Positions 9,367-21,900 of a stretch of DNA of 64,000 bases are shown here, one piece after another. Source of the DNA: Chalara sp. BL73 (lineage: Eukaryota > Ascomycota > Leotiomycetes > Helotiales); NCBI GenBank assembly GCA_918026815.1, contig CAKJVC010000021.1, positions 372,001 through 436,000 on the forward strand, written 5' to 3'. The notes beneath the pieces are model-generated. The model saw only the letters and a list, made by a program, of their open reading frames with translations, ran no database searches and had not been told where the DNA came from. Numbering within the stretch: position 1 is the first letter of the stretch; every line of letters starts with the position of its first letter. A program made the position numbers and the translations under genes.

Positions 9367-12300
9367 TTAAGCCTCTGCTGCCTTTTCTACTAAACCCAAA
9401 TGTTCCGCGATGGTGGCTGCTAACGCGATGATTGACATCCTAGGTGCAAGGAGAGTCTGGAATGACATCTCCAAGCCAAACTGCTTAAAAAGCCAATTTC
9501 TTAGATCCGCGCCAATCATACTGTCGAGACCATACACAGCCACTGATGTGCCTTCAAATGCAAAATCCTCCACGGGGATGAGCAGCATACTTGAGAGTTT
9601 CTTAGCAATGTGACCAGAGATGGTATTTAGAATCGCCTCGGTGCTGACTGCGGCCTTGAGTTCTTGTGCGAAGGAGCTACTACCAGAAGAGGGGCCAGCA
9701 TCGGCGGAATCAATGATCTTCTGAACAACAGAGCGGAGATGCGAGAAGCGAGCATCCGCATACCAGTATGCTTCTTCCGGGGCAGCGCCAGAGCTAGCAA
9801 TGGCGCTAGCGAGGAATGCCGGCTCAAGACCAAGAATAATCTGGGCATCACCGAGGGTAGGGGTGGAGGACCTGCTAGGACGCTCCAGCATAGCGGTCTC
9901 AAAGCCACGGAGTAGTTCCTTCTCCTCGATGCCGTACATAGCCTTGCGTGAAAGGGCTTCCTCAATTCCGGAATTTTCAGCAACAACACCGACATCTAAG
10001 ACCATGGGTAGGATGAGCGAAGAGGCGGGGAGACCATTGAGGTTGCGGTGCCAGGCGAGGGCATCTAGATAGCTGTTACCTGCGCAATAGTTGGCTTGAC
10101 CAGGATTGCCCATGGTGGCCGAGATGGAGCTGGTCATAACAAAGAAGTCCAGAGAAGCTTCTTGAAATGCTTTATGAAGAGTTTGCGCGCCTTTGACCTT
10201 GGGCTGAAGGGCGGCTTGGAATTGTTTGAAGTCCATGTTATCAAAGACACCGTCCTGATGATATTTGTTAGCAAGCACACATATTTGAACCGATGTATAC
10301 TTACTGCCAAAACCATAGCTGCATGTACTACACCCTTGATGGCTCGAGTTGAAGTTACTTCTTTGACGGCGCGGTCGACATCACCCTGAACTCCGGCATC
10401 ACCACGGAAAACCTCGACTTTGGCGCCTGCCTTCTGGATCGACTCTACAAGCTGTTGCGCTGTCAATTAAATAATATTGCCTCGCTAGATTGCGGCTACT
10501 TACGGCTGCAGCGTCCGGCTTATCAGCGCCAGATCGAGAGAGGAAGACAAAGTCTCGAGCTCCCCGCTCCATCATGAAAGTGGTGAGACTGCGTCCCAAG
10601 CCACCGAGACAGCCCACCAGGAAGTAAGCGGCATCAGCAGAGAATTCTACTTCCTTGCCCGATGGTTTGATCTAGACGGTGAGTTAGAAAGTGTTCAAAA
10701 GATAGAGACCGAGGACAATAATATCAAGACTGACCTTTACAGAACTGTGGCCATAATCGTACTTAACCACAGTGTTCTCTGTGCTTCGGCTACGAGAGAA
10801 CGCGGTAACATCGGTGAGAGATCCGATATCATAAATGTCAGCCTTCCAAAGGATATTGTGTTCTTTCATGAAGGCCATAGTTCGGTTCAAGAGGTCGCCT
10901 AAGGCGGATTGGCGTCTCTTGAACAGATTGCTAACCCCACTCAGAAGGAGTGAAACGCCGTTCGAGAAAGGCAACGCGTCTGGGCTTCCTTCGATTGTAA
11001 CGTCATTTAAAATGTAGCGACTAGCTGGTGGCATGGAGCGCCAGACCTCCTGGCTAAAAGGCGAGAAGTCATGGGAGATGACCACATCTGCCTTGCCACT
11101 TCGGTTGCCTCCGAGAAGAGAGTGAATAGCTTTCACATCTGAAGATAGAAAAACTTCATCTGAAGGCAAGCCGGTCTGGGACCTTTCCTGCTCTGATTCT
11201 ACAACGACAGTGAGTTTGAAGCCAAGAACCTTTTTGAATTCGGCAACAGCTGCGACAAAGTCACGTGGAGCAGGAAGCAACAAGACATGCTCATTAGGCT
11301 GAACCTTCCCAACATCCAAGACAACATTGGTGGCTTTGGCAAGGCTTGGGAGTGTTGCAATGAGATCAGAAATTTCCAGGTCTGAGTAGAAAGCGCCGGT
11401 GTAAATCGGGGCTGTGAGCCTAGAGCTCAATGAGTTCGCAGCGTAAGCAACAGCATTCTGGCCAATAAAATCTATAGGAAGGCCGCCGCCAACAGCGGTG
11501 ATAGGTCCAGCCACAACTGAGATGCCGCCTGCATTTGTATGAAGTTCACCTTTATTGAGGCTTGCATACTGTACCTGCATCTCGACATCGATTTGGCCCA
11601 GCACACGAGACTTGCTCAAACCCTCAGCTTGGAAGATGAGTTCCCCATCCACAACCTTACCAGATAATGATCTATCTGATGATAACACCTCGGAGTATGC
11701 TGGAGCTAGATTTGTGGAGAACTGAGTGTTCAAAGGCCCATTTGGTAGCACCCGGGCGATCTTAAGGATGCCGTCCTGAAGCCAATACTCGGTATCGGCT
11801 CCGGAGTCTTTGGTAGCGATGTGCCCGAGCTTGCCTAGAATTGCCTCGCCGATTGATGCGGGATTTTCCGTGGTGTTGGCATCCAAGAGGAGAATCTTGG
11901 CTGAAGCCTGCTCAGATCGGATGGCACGCAGTAGTCCTTGACTGATTGCGCCGGAGACACTGGATCCCTCGTTCACACCGCTGGTCAACCAGATGACGGG
12001 ATTACGTCCAGTCAAGATGGCTTTTAGTCTTCCAAATGTCTCCTCTTGGAGACCTGAGATTAAATTGCCTAGATTGTCGGAAATAATATAAGTAGCCTCC
12101 TCGTCTTGCTTCAAAGAGGCGTGACCCGAGATGTCGGCGAGGTTGACGACACAGCCGCGCTCTTGAAGGAAGCTGGCAAGAAGGGTATAAGGTGATTTAG
12201 AGATCTCATCCGACGTGAGAATGACAACCTTGTGAGCTGATGGAGCGTGCCCGTTGGAACCGCTACCAGTAAATGTGGAGGACATGATGGTCACTTCAGG

Positions 12301-15300
12301 GAGGGGGAAAAACAGCTCGGGGGCGGAGAATCCGTGCTGGGAGAGCTTTCCAGCGAAGGCTTCTCCTACAGTACTAGCAACCGAGAATATAGCCTTGCCA
12401 CCTTTAGAAGTGACAGCCGCAACTCCTGCGAGAAGCTCCTGCTCGGTGGCGTAGTTGAGAGCATTCTTGCCAACAATGACGAAGTCCTGAGCTTCGAGCG
12501 CCTGCTCACCCCAGTCGAACAAGCCGTCCTTGGTGACGATGGTGGACACGTTTGTAGCCTCGATGCCATCAGCAACACTCTGAATATGCTCATCTGACAC
12601 ATCTGCCAAGATAAGTTCGGTGGTAGAAGCAGTTTCCTTCAGAATGACCTGCAAGGTCTTAGAATCAACTTGGCCAAGCAGTGTCAAACTGGCAATATGC
12701 TTCTTGTGTTGCGCCAGCTCTACAATTGCTGCAATTGACTCTTCCTCTGACTGGATCGTGGGATATGCCTGAAGTGCTTGTTTGGTAGTCAGCGTGGTGA
12801 TATCTGGCTTCCATAAGGTCTCCATGTATGGCTCGCGAGGGCGGGATGTCTCATTCGTTTGTGGAACAGCGGCTTCATATGAGACGCAACGAAGGCCCTT
12901 TACGTCAAGTAGGAAGTCCCCACTATCAGTGGTAAGTTTTGCATGCGTATTAAAATAGCGGCCATCCAGGTCGTCTGTCCAAGCAACGGATCTGCCAGTA
13001 GTTTCACCCTTGGCAGAGTTCCACACAGTAAGCTCCTCGATCTTGATAGGAACAACGCCGTGTTGCATCTCTCTGTGTAAACCAGAGTTGATAGATATAA
13101 TGATGAGCTGGAATGCTCCATCGATAGTTGATGGATGCAGCATGTATCGCGACTCACCAACTACGAGTCCGCTCTCAGTATCCACCTTGACATCAGCGGT
13201 AGCGTGATGAAATTTGCTATTGGTTCGGATATTGTTCAGAGGCTGGAACGTTGGTCCGTATTCGAAGCCAACCTTCTCGAACGCATTATACCATGTCTTA
13301 CCAGATACGCGTTGCGTAAGTTTTGTGATGTCAACTGGATTCTCGCTCGCGTCAGGTGACAGCTCTCTAATGTGGTTAGCTGTTAGGGAGCCTTCAGAGT
13401 GAAGGCTCCACTGTCCATCAGTATAAGACTCAACAGCAAAGGTGAACCATGTTGCATCGTCATGATTCTTGTTAAGGCGGAGCTGAACCTCAATGCCATC
13501 ATCGTTATCAGGGATAATCAATGCCGTCTTTATTAGGACATCGCGGAAAGTCACGCTTTGGATCTCAATGCCTTGCTGGTCACAGACTTGCCTCAACGCC
13601 TCTGTTGCCATTGACAAATGAGCTGCAGCTGGGAAAACAGCCTCTTTGCCAAGCTAGAATGAATGAGCTTGATAGTCGTAGGGACTCTTAGGGGAAGCAA
13701 GAACTTACAGTGTGATCCTTGAGCCATGGCAAATCTGAATGTCGCAGTATATTCCTCCACGCAAGGGCACGTTTTGACAAGCCAACGATTTTGCTACCGA
13801 GAAGATCATGGCGCTTGTGGGTTAAATTTCGTTGTTCGGCGCTAAGACGAGGCTCAACCCAGAATCGCTTCTCGTAATTCCACTGATAAGGAGGAAGGTC
13901 AACAAGAAGGAGGGGCTTTCTGTGATTCTTCGTTAGTGAAGTCTCTCCTGCAGAATCTCTGATGGAGTTGACTTCTTCGAGATCAAGCGGATAGTTTTGT
14001 ACGAAGAGCGAACCAGCAGTCTTGAGTAATTGGACAGCACTGTCCTTGTTTCGTACCAAGGTAGCGACGTAAGTGAAGCGCTCCAGCTTATTTGCTTGGC
14101 AAATTTGCTTGAAAGGCCCAGCAAGAGCGGAATGTGGTCCAATCTCAACAGCAACAGCGACCTGCTCCAGGCCTGGAGCCCTGCCCAGTGAAGCAACTGC
14201 TTCGTCAAAGAGCACGCGGTTTCGGAGGTTATCGCTCCAATATGATGCGGGAACACTATCACCAGTGAACTCAGTACCACTGACCGAAGAGAACCATCTT
14301 GCACGCGAGTGTCGCCATTTGAGAGATTCCTCACCAAGATTTTCCACTGTACGATTAAGTAGAGAATCGTAAGCCTTAGCAACATTGTTCATTTGCGGCG
14401 AATGGTATGCCTTCCCGGTTGGGAGCTCACGAGCAAACACGCCGTCAGCTGATAAAACAGCCTGAGCGTGTGCAACAGCTTCTGAAGTTCCGCTCAATGT
14501 CAAACTCTTAGGTGAGTTTTGGCACGCGATAACAAGGTCATCTGTAAGCAATTCTTGGTATTTCTCAACACCACCGAGTCCGAGGCCGACGGCCAGCATT
14601 GAACCGGAAGGTGCGTGACGGCTGACAGCATAGCCGCGGAGGAAAGCAGCGACTATGGCTTCTGGTGCAGAGACCAAGCCGGCAGCATAGGCAGCAGCTA
14701 TCTCGCCAGATGAGTGTCCTACAGTTACCGAAGGTGTGATGCCCCATGATGCAAGTAGGTCAACGATAGCGATTTGGACGGCAGTGCAGACAGGCTGGGC
14801 CACATCAGCGTTGTTGATGTTGGGAGACTCAGCGGATGCCGATAATGAGGACTCAAGGGTCCAGGTAGGGCGAATATCAGTACTTAGGCGTTGCAAGACC
14901 CGATCCAAAGCCCTGATGGTGGAGCGAAATAAGGGGAAAGCGACCATGGCCTTACCGCCAAGCCCTGGCCACTGAGCTCCTTGGCCAGTGAAGACGAATG
15001 CCAAGTCCGGCTGGGAGCGAGGAGCGGTGCCAATTGTGAAAGCGGATAGTTCAAAGTCGGCGGCGTCTAGTGGTTCAGCTGCGACAGCGAAGCCACGAGT
15101 CGCAAGACGCGATCGCCGAGCACCCAAAGTGTAAGCGAGATCTGCCAGGTGGTAATCGGAAACAACCTTGGCATGGGCAACTATATTTCGCTCAAGAGTT
15201 TTTTTGTCGTGCGCAGAGAAAGGTAGAAGGAAGGGACGAGTAGCTTTGGATGGCTCGTCTCCACGCTTATGGCCATGTTTATAGAGCGGATATAAAGATT

Positions 15301-16688
15301 CTACGGCCTCAACGATAACATGACCGTTAGTACCGCCATAACCAAAAGATGACACACCCGCCCGTCTCTCAGCAAATCCCTTTGGCCAAGGGGCTGTGTC
15401 AACATTCACCTTGATATTCCAGTCCTTCTCTTTGATGGCTGGATTGAGATTTTTGAGCCCTGAAACACCAGGAACTACGCCTGCTTCGGTCATCATAGCA
15501 GCCTTCATTACTGCAAAAATACCGCTAGCAGCCTCACTGTGCCCGATGTTAGCCTTAATCGCTCCTACAAGTAGCGGTTTGTCTTTAGATCGCTTGTCAT
15601 TCATCGCACGCCCAACAGCTTCAGCCTCAATAGGGTCACCAACAGGAGTACCGGTTCCGTGGCATTCAACGTATGCTGTACGCTCTGGATCTAATCCAGA
15701 TCGTGCATAAGCTTGCCGTACGACACGCTCCTGGCCTCTTTGACTAGGGTGCGTTATACCCATTCCAGGAACCTTACCATTAGTGTTGACAGCTGATGAA
15801 CGTATGACACCTCGAACTGGATCGCCGTCGCGAATTGCGTCGGAAAGGCGCTTCAGGTACAGTGCGCCAGCTCCCTCAGCGCGACCATAACCATCAGCGG
15901 AGGCATCAAAGGTGTGACAAGTTGATGTCGGAGACAAGATTCCAAGCTTGGCAGTGTTCATATGTTGATCAACAGTCAAGATGAGATTGACACCACCAGC
16001 AATGGCGGCGGTAGCGTCACGAGTGCGAAGGGCGTGACATGCATTATGAATGGCATAAATAGCTGAAGAACAGGCGGTGTTGATGGTGAAACTAGGTCCG
16101 TTCAGATCGAAAGTGTTTCCAATACGAGCACTGATTAATCCAGTATCAACGCCGGTTGCAGCATAGTTGTGGCGAAAGTCACCATCTCTTGTGCTCATTT
16201 GTTGGTAATCACTAGTGAAGCTGCCAATGAATACAGCTGTGTTAGAGCCTTTAACAGCTTCAAGTGACAAACCCGCTGATTCCAGACATTCATAAGTGAC
16301 TTCGAGCATTTTCCGCTGTTGTGGGTCTAACCACATGGCTTCGATTGGCGTTATGTTAAAGAATGTAGGATCGAAGTCCTCAGCAGTACCATCTAGAAAA
16401 TAGCCACCAGGAACATTGAATGATCCTGGACGATCTAATTTCTCATGAAGGTAGGCATCAATATTGAAGCGGGATGCAGGAACCTTAGGAGTCTGCACCG
16501 ACCGCTTTTCCTTTAGGGTTTCCCATAGCGATGTTGATGAGTCAATCCCACCAGGAAGTCGGCATGCTATAACGAGTTAATAGGATATTTCATCCAAAAT
16601 GGAGCGCGAACATACACATGCCAACGATGGCAATTGGCTCTAGCATACTGTCCTCCTGGGACGAACTACGCTCCTCGAAGTGAGGCAT
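9367..16688 (-). CDS. Highly reducing iterative type I polyketide synthase (KS-AT-DH-psiMT-psiER-KR-ACP)
   Basis: Six exons, 16688-16616, 16566-13709, 13653-10735, 10671-10504, 10451-10305 and 10254-9367, total 7,053 nt and 2,350 residues. The KS has NTACSSA with catalytic Cys near residue 190, plus VECHGTGTPVGDPIEA and NIGHSEAASG. The AT has GHSSGE near 640. The DH has the catalytic His near 976 (DHTLGKEAVFP) and Asp in DGAFQL near 1155. The KR has the NADPH motif GCLGGLGRS and YCAGN near 2111. The ACP has GLDSM with Ser near 2299. Between DH and KR, about 1250-1420 looks like a shrunken C-methyltransferase core without its SAM motif, and about 1620-1850 looks like an enoylreductase without a clear NADPH site. 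No thioesterase or reductase follows the ACP, so release must occur in trans or spontaneously. An unreduced, unmethylated polyene is the predicted chain. The gene is divergent from the membrane protein and has site 3 in the shared promoter. Confidence 0.93.
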
Positions 16689-17064
16689 TTTAAATGAAGC
16701 CTAAAAGACAGGTAGGCAATTGTCTGTCTAAGAAGATGATTTGAACTCAATTTCGGTTCATGATGTCAAGTTTATGAAGTTTTCTTCATCCCCAATACTG
16801 ACCCTGTAGTCACCTCATTTGGGTAATCCACCCGGCAGCTTGTTCGGAGGAGGGCCGCCACACAAGACCGAGCGGTAGTTTGTCTTTCGGCCTATGGATT
16901 GCTGCTCGGTGGAGCCCCGATGAGCTCGGTTTTCAGACCGGCACTTCGTAAGCAGCCTGGAGATATCGCGAGCTAACGATCAAGGCTCTTATCCCAATTT
17001 TTATTCATGTCCTTCACTCCATGAATCAAGTCAACAGTGGAAAGAATCTACACAGGTTAGCAAG
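16689..17064. promoter_or_regulatory. Divergent promoter of PKS and membrane protein
   Basis: A 376-bp bidirectional promoter. It contains several CTCGG/CCGAG half-sites (16867, 16904, 16925) and the spaced pair at 16925-16940. A related TTCGG-N7-CCG pair lies at 16843-16857. Confidence 0.65.
16925..16940 (+). promoter_or_regulatory. CTCGG-N8-CCG candidate regulator site 3
   Basis: Reads CTCGG TTTTCAGA CCG, followed by GC. It lies 237 bp upstream of the PKS ATG and 125 bp upstream of the membrane-protein ATG. Confidence 0.6.
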
Positions 17065-18208
17065 ATGGCTTTATTTACGGAATCGACTTACTTCCTAACC
17101 TTATCAATCTCCGCCATCATTCTACTTTGGGGTGTTAGTCTTTTCAATGGAACTGTTACAGCACTCATCGTCGCGACATGGAACGGGCGATTTGAGGACG
17201 GAACTGCTTTCAACACCAAGTATACTGGCATTTTCCCATTGGATTTTCCCATCTCTTTGCTAGTAGCATTTTTCTTCTACGGTACAAATGGCTCGCATCC
17301 TGGATATCAGCTATTTTTAATAGATGCATACGCCACTCTTCAGTCAGCTTTTGTATGGCTATATGCGGAGAGTTCTCGATTGAATGCCAAGCCATTCGCC
17401 ATTGCGAAGTAAGTTATAAATTGCGAGAATCAAAAAAGATTAAGAATAGCTAACCTCGATCAGCCCAATTATCTGGGGGCTAACATGGCAAGCTTTTGGT
17501 GCTGCCATAGCTCTTCCCCTATTTTTTCGTCACCACCTCAAATGGCTCGATGATACCCCCGATGTGTTGCTTCCAATGGGCCTCGCTTCAGCTAGAGCAC
17601 TGCCTGCCAGTTTCACCCTCGGTGCATTGCTGCCCGCTGTTGTCGGCATGCTGCCAACATGGTATCCTAGGCCGGACACGCTTCACCAGAATATACTAGC
17701 AGTTTGGCAACCCGACCCAGTCTGGGTTTCTTTGATTCAGTCGCTTTTGGTATTTGTGCTATTCTGTACCCAAAACGACACCAAGGCTGTCTGGTGGACA
17801 AGGTTTTCTTACCTGCTGGCTGCTGCATCTTCATCGTCAGGCCATATTTACGCTGTCGGATCGATGTTGGCGTCCAGCGACCCAAAAATCAACTTCGTCA
17901 AAGTTTACGTCCCATTCATGTTTGCTGGACCCGAGGGGGCGAACCAGAAACTCGCAAGTGGCCCATGGCTCTTTTTGCAATACGACTTGATCATCATCTC
18001 GGCTTCCTGTGTATCTTGGGCTTACCTTTTGACTACGCGGTGTCTCTCGAAGCCTGCGGGAATTAGGATCCTCTTACCTGTTATATTTTTGTCTGGTAGT
18101 TTTTTGCTTGGAGCTGGAGCAGTAGTGTCTTTGGCTTTGTTTTGGAGAGAGGGCCAGCTTCAACGCATGCATGTCAAAACGCCCCTTAGCAAAAAGGGTG
18201 GAAAGTGA
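17065..18208 (+). CDS. Multi-pass membrane protein, candidate membrane cyclase/epoxide hydrolase
   Basis: Exons 17065-17408 and 17464-18208 give 362 residues. I count about eight hydrophobic segments, starting at residues 9-25 and ending near 335-350; the C-terminus is basic (KTPLSKKGGK). Acidic or aromatic residues between helices include NGRFEDG, GIFPLDFP and GTNGSHPGYQ. It does not look like a transporter and does not match the compact PaxB cyclase pattern I know. Multi-pass enzymes of about this size that close ether or terpenoid rings from epoxides occur beside PaxM-type epoxidases in fungal clusters. That role is my leading hypothesis, from context only. It shares the promoter and site 3 with the PKS, so co-expression is likely. 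Confidence 0.8.
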
Positions 18209-19115
18209 CAGTGAGCATGCAATATGCATTTACCTTCTTCGTTATGTCAAGACTTGATTTCTGGTTAGAAATAAACGTTGGCGTGTGACTGAGTCAACGT
18301 ACAGCCAGGAATTTGTCAGACAGGAAGTCTGAAATTAAAGCTTAGCGTGAGCAAGGTTTATTCTTCTGATTACGGACAAGGCAGAAAGACAACGAACTAA
18401 GCGAGATCTATGAACTCAAATGTGTTTGCGCCAAGCTACATATTCCCTAGCCTGCTCGGTAATCTGTAAATCATTATGTTAATTAAGCCCGTTTGATTTG
18501 AATACCAAAAATAATCCCAATTCACAAATCAGCTGGCAAAAATACTCTACTAGATTCTTAGCGAGTGCTCACAATATTGAAGCGATAACTGAAAAAGAAC
18601 TATGTCAACTACTGGTCATCGATAATGCACAAAAACTACCGACTTCGTACCATGAGAAGCTCCAGAGTTATGAAGATGCGTGATAGACGTATGGTTAAGC
18701 CAGAATGGAAGGCGCATTAAAAATATCACGTGACTCGTCTATTTTCGCCGCACGACTCATTCTCCTCGGTGTTAGGGCCGAGCCCACCGATATCACAGTA
18801 AGATTCATACCTGGAGGTCCTCGGTCCGCGATACAATGTTAAAAATGACTGGGGTTCTCTTTGTACACGGGCCCGTAGTCTTAAACGGGTTTCGGTGCGA
18901 GATCCATACACTCCGAGAATGAACCGTATTGCAGCATACTGTTCGAAAGCATCGTTCGATAGCATCAGGCAATTTAGAACGGTCTTGGGAAGGGACACAC
19001 ACCAAAGCCAAAAATATCAGTAGTTTATCAGGATACGCACAGAACATCTCCTTTTTGCAGAGAAATTGTAATAGTTGGCCCTTCAAGGAGGAATTTACAA
19101 GCATAAACATCCGTG
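18209..19115. promoter_or_regulatory. Upstream region of class-B flavin monooxygenase
   Basis: About 0.9 kb with no supportable gene. The last 400 bp hold CACGTGAC at 18727-18734 and regulator site 4 at 18765-18782. A further CCTCGGT half-site lies near 18818. Confidence 0.5.
18765..18782. promoter_or_regulatory. CTCGG-N8-CCGAG candidate regulator site 4
   Basis: Reads CTCGGTGTTAGGGCCGAG: the same 5-bp arms and 8-bp spacer as site 2. It lies 334 bp upstream of the flavin monooxygenase ATG. ACCGA follows at 18786, adding a further half-site. Confidence 0.65.
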
Positions 19116-21123
19116 ATGGGGTCTTCTGCACCAACCATACAGGAAGTTGACGTTGCAATTATCGGCGCAGGTGTGTAGAACCTTATCTGCGAGAAATCTG
19201 GACTTTTAGGGATGTTTTGTCAAGTTTGGGTTACTTACTGACAATGAACATCAGGCTGGTACGGCCTTGTTGCAGCGCGCACCTATCTGCGGCTTCGCCC
19301 AAACGTGAATATACTGATCATCGACACTGACTCGACTGTTGGTGGAGTATGGAGCGAGAAACGGCTATACCCCAACTTGGTTGCTCAAGTCAATCTGGGA
19401 CTATTTAACTACATCGACACACCGATGCCCGCAGAAGGAGTCACCAACAAGAGGCAAGTCACGGGACGCATGATTCACAGCTATCTTCAGAGGTATGCCG
19501 AGGAACACGACCTCCTCCGCCGTATTCGATTCAATACCCATGTAAATAAAGTTGAGCGTGGGCCGCGAGGATGGCGTCTCCACTACAAAGACAGTGCCGA
19601 CATCCTGGATACTGAGAAGCTTATGGTGGCAACCGGAGTAACATCTATTCCCAATATGCCAGAATACATGGCCAAGGATGTTCAGATTCCAGTTGTCCAC
19701 TCTCGAGACTTGGGCGAGTCTTACAACGACCTTCAACAGAGTAAATATCAGCATGTAATGGTAGTTGGCGCAGCCAAATCCGCCTATGACGCTGTATATC
19801 TACTTTTAACTATGGGGAAAAAGGTAACGTGGGTTATCCGGCCCGAAGGAGGCGGGCCACTTGCCATATTGCCATCGGAGTTGTTGGGCTACTTTACGAG
19901 TATTGGCGTTGCGTCCACCAGGTTAATGACCGGTCTTAGTCCTTCAATATTTAACACCGAAGGACTGGTGTACTCCCTCTTCCAGGCGAACCCAATTGGG
20001 CGCTGGCTGGCTGGTGCTTTCTGGGATGTTGTGGCTTACCTGAGTGATCTCCATGCTGGTTACGATAAAGGGGACCACGTTGCCGGCCTGAGGCCAGAAA
20101 TAGATGGCAAAAGGTTTGGACTCCATTAGTTTAGATGGTACTAAAGTTAACGTACGACAGTATCTTCTGGGCTAATTCAGGCCTCGGCGTTGTCACTCTT
20201 CCAGACTTTTGGAGCATAATTCACAAGGGCGATGTGACAATCATTCGGGATGACCTGGGGACCCTCAATAATGATACCATGACCTTTAAGTCTGGGAAAT
20301 CAGTTAAATCTGACTTCATTGTCATGTGTACTGGATGGGGAGATCACTTCGCCATGTTCGATAATGATCATAAAACCGAAATCGGCCTGCCAGTGAAAGC
20401 CCAAAATTTTGATAAGTATCCAGCCGACCGAGACTGGAAAGGCATAAATCGTGAAGCGGAAGCGTCTGTTGACCGTAAACTGCCATTTTTAGCCAAAGGA
20501 CCCGTGTTGGCCAATGCCCATTCGCAGTTGTTAAAATCTCCTCCACGAAACTGGAGACTCTACCGGAGAGTAGTACCGCTTGCTCTTGCTAAGAAGAACG
20601 ACCGTTCACTCGCCATTTTGGGCCAAATTCATACCGTTCAGACACCCTTAGTTGCATCAGTGCAAACCTTCTGGGCCATTCTCTATCTCCTTGGAGAGCA
20701 GGACCTGCCCCACGAGAACATAATGGTCAAGGAGATTGCCGAATGGAATGCCTGGACACGGAAGCGCTACATCAGTCAGGGTCGAAAGTTCCCGTACTCC
20801 CTATATGACTTCCTCCCTGTAAGTTTCTGATCAAACATTTATGAATATACTTGCTGATGCAGAGGTTGCAGTACGTCGAAACTCTCTGCAAGGATCTTGG
20901 TATCAATTCTCGCAGAAAATCCAATTTCATATCTGAATATTTCTCATCATACAAACCTGAGGACTTCAATGACATTATCGACGAGTACTATGCGCAAAAG
21001 CTGATTGGTCCCAAGGGTAAAGGGAAAGCTACAGGTTCCCAATACTCAAGATTACTTGCACTATTTTTAGCCGGAGTCGGTACCCTTATTGCCTTGGCCA
21101 GATGGATTCTGAGTATGATGTAA
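19116..21123 (+). CDS. Class-B flavin-dependent monooxygenase (FMO/Baeyer-Villiger type)
   Basis: Four exons, 19116-19170, 19255-20113, 20161-20818 and 20863-21123, give 610 residues. The FAD motif GAGWYGLVAA spans the first intron. Further on come GGVWSEKRLYPNL, typical of FMO-like enzymes, and a second dinucleotide site VVGAAKSAYDAVYLL for NADPH. The FMO fingerprint FxGxxxHxxx(Y/F) is present only in weakened form around VVHSRDLGESY. The last 20 residues are hydrophobic and may anchor the protein in the ER. It likely hydroxylates, or inserts oxygen into, a pathway intermediate; the substrate is unknown. Site 4 in its promoter ties it to the PKS cluster. Confidence 0.9.
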
Positions 21124-21900
21124 AATTAGAAAGACATCATATCACTACCTCTATATACTCACTGTCCTATAATGTTGTTAGCTTATCTCGTGGAACCCTG
21201 CCAAGTAAACATTAACACCGTCTTCAACTTACTGATTAGCTTGCTCCTTCTGGTACAAGATGAGGAAATCGAAGCATGTCCTTAGGGATTTTGTATCTAG
21301 CACTAAACCATAGGCCATATTTTAACAAGTTTCCGCACTAGGAACGATTCTGACCTTAGACGAGTTAACAACTTAGTGACTCTTTCATGTCGTACGTGGC
21401 TAAACTAAATTGATAATATAGCATGGTATGGCGAGTGAGAACTATCAAAACTATTCTGAGCTAGCATTCTATACCGCCTCAAGATCGAGTAGCCTTACTG
21501 CAAAATACTTGTATTATTGAGCCTTCCCTTCACTTGGACTAGCAAGGTGTGCTTCTCGAGTTGCTGCCCAAAATCCCCTCTATCTCAATACTTTCTCAAA
21601 AAAACTGCGTTTAAGAAATTCAGTATGTGTAGTTTCAATTGTAGGTCAGAATTAGTGCTACAAGCTGTCAAACACCATTATCTCTACTTTGTCGGTTTTG
21701 ATATTAGTTTTTTCTTTAAATTTGAGTATATTCGGCTGCACTTGAAAAATACCAGTCTTTTATCCATCAGAAGACCTTTACAGCCTCTTCTCACGCTGGG
21801 TGAGTGCTCTAGTAATTTTTGCGCTTAGCCGAGTCAACCTATACTTTGGCATTTACTAAAGATGTTACTCTCCTCCCTGCCACTGGATGGGCCTCTCCTT
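21124..21900. other. Intergenic, convergent 3' ends
   Basis: AT-rich spacer between the flavin monooxygenase and the short-chain dehydrogenase. No coding or RNA feature is supported. Confidence 0.6.

Noticed and set aside
9367..16688. Non-reducing or 6-methylsalicylate-type PKS
   Set aside because: There is no SAT or product-template domain, and the 2,350-residue length with vestigial MT/ER regions fits highly reducing enzymes. 6-MSAS enzymes are about 1,800 residues without these regions.
16843..16857. TTCGG-N7-CCG in the PKS promoter as the regulon site
   Set aside because: The first base and spacing differ; the exact CTCGG-N8-CCG at 16925 in the same promoter is a better fit.
18498..18683. 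61-codon open frame upstream of the flavin monooxygenase
   Set aside because: No similarity recognised and it overlaps AT-rich spacer. Probably chance.
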